DNA from: CAVVDT01 sp964568825
Lineage (GTDB): Bacteria; Pseudomonadota; Alphaproteobacteria; Rhizobiales; Aestuariivirgaceae
DNA: 19,981 nucleotides
Direction of reading: 5' to 3'
Assembly: GCA_964568825.1 (NCBI GenBank)
Contig: CAZMSA010000053.1
Span: 1 to 19,981, forward strand
The first letter of the stretch is position 1. Each line of letters opens with the position of its first letter. A program made the translations under genes and the position numbers. The notes beneath the pieces were generated by a model. It was given only the letters and a program-made list of their open reading frames with translations, was not told the origin of the DNA and searched no databases. Positions 14,284 to 19,981 of this stretch are shown piece after piece.

Positions 14284-16740
14284 CTATCGGCGAACGCGCT
14301 CGCCCTTCGGGTCGTACCAGGGCTGCAGTTGCACCTGCACCGGATAGCGCTTCCAGGCCACCTCCACCTCCATTCGCCCCGAGGCGAGCCAGTCGTCGCT
14401 AACCCCCTCGTTGCATTCGACATAGCCCATCCCCAGCGAGGCCCCGATGCGGTAGCCATAGGCGCCGGATGTGACGGAGCCGACGATCACCCCGTCGCGC
14501 AGGATCGGTTCCTGATGGTAGAGCATTGGCGCATCTGGCCCGGTGGGCAGGCGCAGCTGCACCAGCCGCCGCCGGATTGGTTCTTGCGCCTTTTGCCGAA
14601 GAAGAGCCTCGCGCCCGATGAAGCCGCCCGACTTGTCCAGCGCCACGGCGAAGCCCAAGCCCGCCTGATAGGGCGTGTCTTCCTCGCCGATGTCATGGCC
14701 CCAGTGACGATAGCCCTTTTCCATCCGCAAGGAGTTGATGGCGAAATAGCCGCCCATCCGCAGGCCGAACGCGGGCCCGGCCGCGGCGATCCGGTCAAAG
14801 ACGTGGGTCGCAAATTCGGCCGGTATGTAAAGCTCATAGCCCTGCTCGCCCACATAGGTCAGGCGGCTGGCGCGCACGCGGGCATAGCCCAGGTCGATCT
14901 CGCGGCTGGTGCCGAAGGGGAGGGCCGCACCCGACAGATCGTCGGGCGAGAGCGTGGACAACAGTGTCCGCGCCTTGGGGCCCATCAGCGCCAATATCGG
15001 CAGGCCCGAGGTGATGTCGCGCACGAAGACATGCGCACCTGCGGGGATGTGGCGGGTGAGCCATGCCAGGTCGCGGCGCTGCGAGACGGCAATGCTGACC
15101 ACAAGAAACGATGCTTCCGACAGTCGGGTGACAGTGACATCGGCCTCGATCCCGCCCGCCTCGTTCAGCATCTGGGTATAGACGACCCTGCCGGGCGCGA
15201 CGTCGATGTCATTGGCGCAGACACGGTTCAGCAGGCGCAGCGCATCACAGCCATCGACGGCGTATTTCACAAAGCAGCTGTGATCGAACAGCGTGACGTT
15301 CTCGGCTGTGTTTCGGCATTCCGCACCACAGGCGTCAAACCAGCTTTGGCGCCCGTAGGAATAGCTGATTTCCGCTTTGCTGCCTGAAGGGGCAAAGAAG
15401 CCGGGGCGCTCCCAGCCCGCGGCTTCGGTCATGAATGCGTTGGCGGCGAGCAACCGGTCATGGAACGGGCTGCGGCGGATGTCGCGGGCGGTGACGAACT
15501 GGCGATTGGGCCAGTGCATGTCAAACAACAGGCCCAGCGTCTCGGTGGTGCGGTCTTCCAGATACTTTCGGTTGCCCTGAAAGCTCTGCACCCGCCGCAC
15601 ATCGACATCGGCCAGATCCACCGGAGGGCGGCCATCGCGGATCCAGTCGGCCAGCGCCTTGCCCACCCCGCCCGACGACAGAATGCCAATCGAGTTGAAC
15701 CCCGTGGCGCAGAACAGCCCCGGCACTTCGGGGGTCTCGCCCAGGAGATAGCGGTCATCGGGGGTGAAACTTTCAGGCCCGTTGAAGAAAAGTTGCACAC
15801 CGGTGCGTTCCAACACCGGCACGCGGCGTGTGGCGGCCTCTAGCAGCGGCGCGATATGATCAACGTCTTCGGGCAGTGTATCGAAGCAGAAGCTTTCTGG
15901 AATGCCCTTCTGGCCCCAGGGCTTGGCATTGGGTTCAAAGAAGCCGACCAGCAGCTTGCCTGCATCTTCCTTGTAATAGGCCCACTCATCGCCCAGGAAC
16001 AGCACCGGCAGGTCGCGCGGCAGGCCCTCGACCGGCTCGGTCACGATGTAGAAATGTTCGGCCGCGTGCAGCGGCAGGGTCACACCGATCCTGGCCGCCA
16101 GATCGCGCGACCACATGCCACCGCAGATCACCACGGTATTGGCGCGAATCGGCCCCTTGTCGGTCATCACCCCGGCGGCGCGGCCATTCTCGACCAGAAT
16201 CTGCGTAACTGGCGTATGCTCCAGGATACGTGCGCCACCCATCCGCGCCCCTTTGGCATAGGCCATGGTCACATCGGCCGGGTTCACCTGCCCATCCTGC
16301 GGGAACCAGAACCCGCCGACGATGCCGTCGGTATTGATCGGGGTCCAGCGTTCCTTGATCTCGTCGGGGCTGACGGGTTCCACCGGCAAGCCGAAGTTGC
16401 GCCCCATCGAGGCTCCGCGTGCCAGTTCCTCATAGCGCGCTGGCGTATTGGCCACCCGCAACGAGCCGCGGCGCTTGAAGCCGGTAGCCTGTCCGGTTTC
16501 CTCCTCCAGCCGCCCGAACAACTCGCCGGTATATTTGGCAAGCTCGGTCATCTGCCGTGTCGCGCGCAGTTGCGTGACCAGCCCCGCCGCATGCCAGGTG
16601 GTGCCGCAGGTCAGCTGTTTACGCTCGCACAGCACGACATCGGTGATGTCGACCTTGGTCAGATGGTAGGCAATCGAGCAGCCGGCAATGCCGCCGCCGA
16701 TGATGACTGCCTCTGCCCGACCTGGGATATTTTCCGCCAT
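14284..16740 (-). CDS. FAD-dependent dehydrogenase with GcvT domains (dimethylglycine/sarcosine dehydrogenase family)
   Basis: An 818-residue cytoplasmic enzyme with the four-domain order of the family: FAD-binding DAO domain (VIIGGGIAGCSIAYHL, residues 12-27), FAO_M-like middle, then tetrahydrofolate-binding GCV_T and GCV_T_C. TTWHAAGL at 47-54 supplies the His (His50) that carries FAD covalently in known members. CATGFNSIGILSSGGVGKAL closes the FAD domain; NSLRMEKGYRHWGHDI and ALDKSGGFIGREALL mark the folate domains. Family enzymes oxidise N-methyl groups of dimethylglycine, sarcosine or similar amines and hand the one-carbon unit to tetrahydrofolate. The precise substrate is unknown. It starts 30 bases after the aldehyde dehydrogenase stop, with a weak ribosome site. 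Confidence 0.9.
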   Translation of the reverse strand: MAENIPGRAEAVIIGGGIAGCSIAYHLTKVDITDVVLCERKQLTCGTTWHAAGLVTQLRATRQMTELAKYTGELFGRLEEETGQATGFKRRGSLRVANTPARYEELARGASMGRNFGLPVEPVSPDEIKERWTPINTDGIVGGFWFPQDGQVNPADVTMAYAKGARMGGARILEHTPVTQILVENGRAAGVMTDKGPIRANTVVICGGMWSRDLAARIGVTLPLHAAEHFYIVTEPVEGLPRDLPVLFLGDEWAYYKEDAGKLLVGFFEPNAKPWGQKGIPESFCFDTLPEDVDHIAPLLEAATRRVPVLERTGVQLFFNGPESFTPDDRYLLGETPEVPGLFCATGFNSIGILSSGGVGKALADWIRDGRPPVDLADVDVRRVQSFQGNRKYLEDRTTETLGLLFDMHWPNRQFVTARDIRRSPFHDRLLAANAFMTEAAGWERPGFFAPSGSKAEISYSYGRQSWFDACGAECRNTAENVTLFDHSCFVKYAVDGCDALRLLNRVCANDIDVAPGRVVYTQMLNEAGGIEADVTVTRLSEASFLVVSIAVSQRRDLAWLTRHIPAGAHVFVRDITSGLPILALMGPKARTLLSTLSPDDLSGAALPFGTSREIDLGYARVRASRLTYVGEQGYELYIPAEFATHVFDRIAAAGPAFGLRMGGYFAINSLRMEKGYRHWGHDIGEEDTPYQAGLGFAVALDKSGGFIGREALLRQKAQEPIRRRLVQLRLPTGPDAPMLYHQEPILRDGVIVGSVTSGAYGYRIGASLGMGYVECNEGVSDDWLASGRMEVEVAWKRYPVQVQLQPWYDPKGERVRR

Positions 16741-16770
16741 GCTGGCCCCATAGCTATATCGGTCGTGCCG

Positions 16771-18282
16771 TTACCGCGTGCCAGGGAAGCTTTCTTCCTT
16801 GGCATAGGGGAACCACCAGAAATCCTGGCGACTGGCGCTCGGATCGATCATCACGAACTTGGTATTCTGGAACTGCGACAACCCCTCCGGCCCCAGCTGT
16901 CGCCCGTTTCCCGACAGCTTGCGTCCGCCGAAGGGCAGCGCGTCATTGTCCAGAAGCGGCGCGTTGATCCACAGGATCCCGGACTGGATCTCGCGCACGG
17001 CGCGGAAGGTTTCGTCGGTATCGCGGGTGTAGAGATTGGCCCCCAGCCCGTAGTCCGAGCGGTTGGCCAGCTCAATCGCCTCATCAAAGCTGGAAACCTT
17101 GCAGATCGGGGCCGCTGGGCCGAAGGATTCGCCCTGCAGGATCTCCATGTCGGGCATCACACCCGTCAGCACGGTCGGCTCCACATACCAGCCCTTGTTG
17201 AGTCCGGCAGGCCGCCCGCCACCCGTGGCGACCTTGGCCCCCTGCTTGCGCGCGTTGGCCATCAAAGTCTCGAACCGGTCACGCTGGCGGACCGTCGCCA
17301 TCGGCCCCATGTCCACCTCGGTCAACCCGTTGCCGACGCGCAGCTTCTTGGCCTCGGCCACCAGAAGGGCGACGAAATCGTCGTGAATGTCCTGATGGAC
17401 ATAAAAGCGCTCTCCTGACGTGCACACTTGCCCGCAGTTCAGATAGGCGGCAAAGGCAGCACCCCGCGCCGCGATGTCCAGCGGGGCGGAAGGCATGACA
17501 ATGAAGGGGTCATTGCCCGATGCCTCGATAAGACAAGGCTTGAAGGTCTCGGCGCAGGTACGCGCCACCGCCTGGCCCACGGCAACGGACCCGGTATAGG
17601 CCACACCATGAGTCTTGCGGCTGGCCACCAACCGCTGTGCCACCCGCGCAGCCCCGGTGACGACCTGAATGAGTCCTTTGGGCAGGCCCGCGAACACCTC
17701 CATGAATTTCAGCGTGGTGATGCTCGTCTGCTCATGCGGCTTCACGATGACCGCATTGCCCGCCGCCAGCGCGGCGGCGGCCTCCCAGCACAGCAGCACC
17801 AGCGGATAGTTGAAGGGTAGGATGATGACGACGGTACCCAGGGGCTCCTTGACCGCAAAGTGGAACTGCCCAGGCACGGTCGCCCCCGCGATCCGGCCCG
17901 CCTCGTGCCGCGCCACTTCGGCGTAATAGTCCATCGCCGTGGCGCACCACGACACCTCGTCGAGCGATTCCTTGAACGGCTTGCCCTCTTCGCGCGTCAT
18001 GTATTCGGCATAAAGTGCTTTGTCGCGGCGCATGACGGCAGCGATTTCATGCATCACCACCGCGCGGCTGCGCATGTCTGCGGCGTTCCAACCCCGGCCG
18101 GCCTTCAGCGCGATCTCGATCGCTTCATCCACCTCGGCGTCGGTTGCATCGGCAATCTGGCCAATCCGTTCCTCGGTCGCGGGTTCAATCACGTCGAGAT
18201 GCGTGCTCGCCGCGCTTGCCTTATAGGTCCCACCCATGAAAAGTTTGCCCGAAAGCTGTGCAAAGGTCTCCAGCGTAGCCAT
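16771..18282 (-). CDS. NAD(P)-dependent aldehyde dehydrogenase
   Basis: A 503-residue ALDH-superfamily protein, oxidising an aldehyde to an acid. Catalytic Cys287 is in NCGQVCTSGERF, general base Glu253 in LIEASGNDPFIV (where many relatives have ELGGK/N), Asn158 in LPFNYPLVL, and the cofactor fold in AYTGSVAVGQAV. The C-terminal tail (QDFWWFPYAKEESFPG) is distinctive. It is the first gene of the leftward operon and faces the XRE-cupin regulator. The substrate is probably an aldehyde released by, or feeding, the methylamine-type oxidation downstream (inference). GGGAG lies about 8-10 bases before the ATG. Confidence 0.92.
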   Translation of the reverse strand: MATLETFAQLSGKLFMGGTYKASAASTHLDVIEPATEERIGQIADATDAEVDEAIEIALKAGRGWNAADMRSRAVVMHEIAAVMRRDKALYAEYMTREEGKPFKESLDEVSWCATAMDYYAEVARHEAGRIAGATVPGQFHFAVKEPLGTVVIILPFNYPLVLLCWEAAAALAAGNAVIVKPHEQTSITTLKFMEVFAGLPKGLIQVVTGAARVAQRLVASRKTHGVAYTGSVAVGQAVARTCAETFKPCLIEASGNDPFIVMPSAPLDIAARGAAFAAYLNCGQVCTSGERFYVHQDIHDDFVALLVAEAKKLRVGNGLTEVDMGPMATVRQRDRFETLMANARKQGAKVATGGGRPAGLNKGWYVEPTVLTGVMPDMEILQGESFGPAAPICKVSSFDEAIELANRSDYGLGANLYTRDTDETFRAVREIQSGILWINAPLLDNDALPFGGRKLSGNGRQLGPEGLSQFQNTKFVMIDPSASRQDFWWFPYAKEESFPGTR

Positions 18283-18305
18283 CTGTCCGATCTCCCGACC
18301 ACGAT

Positions 18306-18335
18306 ATTATGTTTGTATTTTTTGCACACTGTCAT
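18306..18335 (-). promoter_or_regulatory. sigma-70-type promoter of the aldehyde dehydrogenase operon
   Basis: On the minus strand, ATGACA (18335-18330, 5/6 to TTGACA) and CATAAT (18311-18306, 5/6 to TATAAT) are separated by 18 bases in a locally AT-rich patch, ending 23 bases before the ATG. It is the best promoter-like signal in the divergent region. Confidence 0.5.
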
Positions 18336-18346
18336 AGAATTTTTAA

Positions 18347-18363
18347 CGTGGCAAGCCGCCACG
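18347..18363. promoter_or_regulatory. inverted repeat, candidate operator for the XRE-cupin regulator
   Basis: CGTGGC (18347-18352) and GCCACG (18358-18363) form a perfect 6-base inverted repeat around AAGCC, just upstream of the predicted -35 of the leftward operon. A weak rightward promoter candidate (TTGACG 18384-18389, CATAGC 18407-18412, 17-base spacer) lies between it and the regulator start. XRE proteins bind as dimers to inverted repeats, so the position fits, but nothing here proves binding. Confidence 0.35.
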
Positions 18364-18472
18364 GAGCCTTCCCGGCACCCCGATTGACGAGCCGGATTTA
18401 CGCGGGCATAGCCATCGACATTGGCGAAGGCGCCGGAAGTTGAACACAATGCAGGACGCTGGCGACTAGGGC

Positions 18473-19063
18473 ATGTCAAAGGCCAAATCTAATCCTCGGT
18501 CGCGCAAGGAGGCCAATGATCTGGAGATCGGCGCGCGTCTGCGCGCAGTGCGCGAACGGGCAGGCCTGTCACAGCGCCAGCTTGCCAAACGGGCAGGCGT
18601 GACCAATGCAACGGTGTCCCTGATCGAACAAGAGGCCCACGCCCCGTCGTTGGCCTCGCTGCACCGCATCCTGTCTGCGGTGCCTATTTCGATCGCCGAT
18701 TTCTTCGCCCTGCCCACTTCGCAGCAGAATGTGCTCTTCTACGATAGTGACGATCTGGCCGTGGTGGTGCGCGGCGAGGCCGATCTGCGCGTGCTTGCAG
18801 CCGAACGGCGCGACAAAACCTTGCAGATGTTCATTGAGCGCTACCAGCCAGGCGCGGGCACCGGCGACGACCCCATCTCGCATGATGGCGAGACAGCCGC
18901 AGTTGTCTTGCGTGGCATGGTCGAGGTGAGCGTGGGAGATGTGACCCGGATCCTGCGGCAAGGCGGCGGCTATCATATCATCGGCAAGCAGCCCTATACG
19001 TTACGCAATATCGGCAAGACCGTCGCCGTGGTCGCCTGCGCCTGCACCCCGCCGATGTTCTGA
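18473..19063 (+). CDS. XRE-family regulator with C-terminal cupin domain
   Basis: A 196-residue transcription factor: helix-turn-helix at about residues 18-75 (LRAVRERAGLSQRQLAKRAG, NATVSLIEQEAHAPS) and a cupin_2-type barrel at about 115-190 (ERYQPGAGTGDD, HDGETAAVVLRGMVEVSVGD). This is the PuuR-like architecture in which the cupin senses a small ligand. It is divergent from the aldehyde dehydrogenase operon with 190 bases between starts, so it most likely controls that operon in response to the substrate or a product. No strong ribosome site is seen; GACTAGGG lies just before the ATG. Confidence 0.9.
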   Translation: MSKAKSNPRSRKEANDLEIGARLRAVRERAGLSQRQLAKRAGVTNATVSLIEQEAHAPSLASLHRILSAVPISIADFFALPTSQQNVLFYDSDDLAVVVRGEADLRVLAAERRDKTLQMFIERYQPGAGTGDDPISHDGETAAVVLRGMVEVSVGDVTRILRQGGGYHIIGKQPYTLRNIGKTVAVVACACTPPMF

Positions 19064-19070
19064 TTTCGGC

Positions 19071-19084
19071 GCGGATAAATCCGC
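19071..19084. repeat. short palindrome after the regulator gene
   Basis: GCGGAT-AA-ATCCGC begins 8 bases after the regulator stop. It lacks a T-tract, so it is at best a weak terminator. The remaining spacer to 19272 holds no gene or element that I can recognise. Confidence 0.2.
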
Positions 19085-19272
19085 ATCCGATCAGTGCACT
19101 TACCGCTTTGTCAGACCTACAAGACGTCGGTAAGGCCTTCCTATAGCCAATTCGCCGATCTGTATGGTCGCCTGATGCCTCAGTACGCGTTGTCACGCCG
19201 CCGTGGCAGAGACCTATTTCAGCCTGACGAGCGCCATCTCTCGTGGTCGCGCAGAAGCCCGTTCGCAAACAT

Positions 19273-19981
19273 TCAATGTCCAGAACTGAGCCACTCCTGC
19301 AGCTTCGACCAACGCCGCCTGCCGGACACGTTTCGCACAGCGATGGCGACCGCCTTCTTCTGGCCCACCAGCACGACGAGGCGCTTGCCGCGCGTGACAC
19401 CGGTGTAAAGCAGATTGCGCTGCAGCATGGTGTAGTGCTGCGTCATGACGGGAATGACGACCGCGGGATATTCTGATCCCTGGCTCTTATGGATAGTGGC
19501 TGCATAGGCCGGCACCAGCGTGTCGAGTTCGCCAAAGCCGTAGACGACGTCGCGCCCATCGAAGCTAGCTCGCAGCTCGCCAGAGTCAGGATCGACATCC
19601 TCGATGAACCCGATATCGCCGTTGTAGACTTCCTTGTCGTAGTCGTTTTCGATCTGCATGACCTTGTCGCCTGGGGCAAACGTCCAGCCGAAGCGCTCGA
19701 CCTTGCGGTCACCGGCAGGATTGAGCGCAGCCTGCAGTCCGATGTTCAACGAGCGCGCGCCAACACCGCCTCGGTTCATGGGGCACAACACTTGGATGTC
19801 GTGCACGGGATCGAGACCGAACCGGCGCGGAATGTGCGTGCGCACCAGGTTTATGATCTGGGTCACAGCGGTTTCGGGCTCATCGGCCTGCACAAAATAG
19901 AAGTCGCTATCGCCCTCTGGCTTGGCAAGGTCAGGCATCTGCCCCTGGTTGATGCGGTGGGCCGAGGAGATGATCCGGCTC
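19273..19981 (-). CDS. RecD2-like SF1B DNA helicase, C-terminal part (5' end outside window)
   Basis: The frame is open through the window edge (SRIISSAHRINQGQMPDL), so only the last 235 of probably ~700+ residues are here. Motifs of RecD/RecD2 helicases are clear: SRIISSAHRIN, DIQVLCPMNRGGVGARSLN, GDKVMQIENDYDKEVYNGDIG (the SH3-like insertion of RecD2), AYAATIHKSQGSEYPAVVIP (motif V region) and YTGVTRGKRLVVLVG (motif VI). These are ATP-driven 5'-3' DNA helicases. An ATG at 19938 is internal. The gene could be chromosomal or part of the acquired region; the spacer to the regulator is non-coding. Confidence 0.88.
   Translation of the reverse strand, partial: SRIISSAHRINQGQMPDLAKPEGDSDFYFVQADEPETAVTQIINLVRTHIPRRFGLDPVHDIQVLCPMNRGGVGARSLNIGLQAALNPAGDRKVERFGWTFAPGDKVMQIENDYDKEVYNGDIGFIEDVDPDSGELRASFDGRDVVYGFGELDTLVPAYAATIHKSQGSEYPAVVIPVMTQHYTMLQRNLLYTGVTRGKRLVVLVGQKKAVAIAVRNVSGRRRWSKLQEWLSSGH

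Noticed and set aside
14219..14459. Upstream part of the 134-residue open frame ending at 14055
   Set aside because: The Arg/Trp/Ser-rich translation overlaps the dehydrogenase C-terminus in another frame; only its last ~40 residues resemble a real protein, listed as the duplicate remnant.
1..19981. tRNA, rRNA, CRISPR array or complete insertion sequence
   Set aside because: Looked for cloverleaf-like segments, regularly spaced repeats and transposase motifs; none seen by eye. A tRNAscan/CRISPR search would be decisive.

Overview
The window looks like a piece of a GC-rich alphaproteobacterial chromosome, most likely Hyphomicrobiales (Devosia/Pelagibacterium-like). That placement is inferred from gene content and neighbourhood style, from the dihydroorotase subtype, and from CtrA-type TTAA-N7-TTAA boxes. 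No rRNA or tRNA was found to anchor the taxonomy.

Left part, 1 to about 10.9 kb: ordinary chromosomal genes, densely packed. In order they are the C-terminal part of pyruvate phosphate dikinase; a membrane-anchored SleB-type cell wall hydrolase; a cyclopropane fatty acid synthase split by a one-base frameshift; a class IV (branched-chain-type) aminotransferase; and a tight leftward run ygfZ - tag (3-methyladenine glycosylase I) - HD phosphohydrolase - protein tyrosine phosphatase-like - Gfa-like protein, with overlapping or abutting junctions. Divergent from that run are a dihydroorotase-family protein and an AcuI/YhdH-type oxidoreductase. A small leftward gene of unknown function at about 10.5-10.9 kb has a perfect CtrA-type box just upstream. 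A 14-base piece of that box, in mirror orientation, recurs upstream of the cell wall hydrolase.

Middle, about 10.97-12.4 kb: a visibly more AT-rich scar of a mobile element. It holds a tyrosine recombinase with an internal TGA that is cut off after the first catalytic arginine. This is fused out of frame to the 3' part of an unknown acidic protein gene, followed by a very short ORF with a good ribosome binding site and a membrane-tail-like fragment in another frame.

Right part, about 12.44-19.06 kb: a self-contained catabolic module. A divergently transcribed XRE-cupin regulator faces a leftward operon: aldehyde dehydrogenase - FAD/GcvT-domain dehydrogenase of the dimethylglycine/sarcosine dehydrogenase family - a 52-residue single-TM protein - an NCS1-family permease, closed by a strong hairpin terminator. 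The likely job is uptake and oxidative N-demethylation of a small methylated nitrogen compound, with one-carbon units passed to tetrahydrofolate and an aldehyde product oxidised; the substrate is unknown. A frameshifted near-copy of the 52-residue gene lies between the dehydrogenase and the intact small gene. The window ends inside a RecD2-like helicase gene. The recombinase scar beside the module suggests that this part was acquired by transfer.
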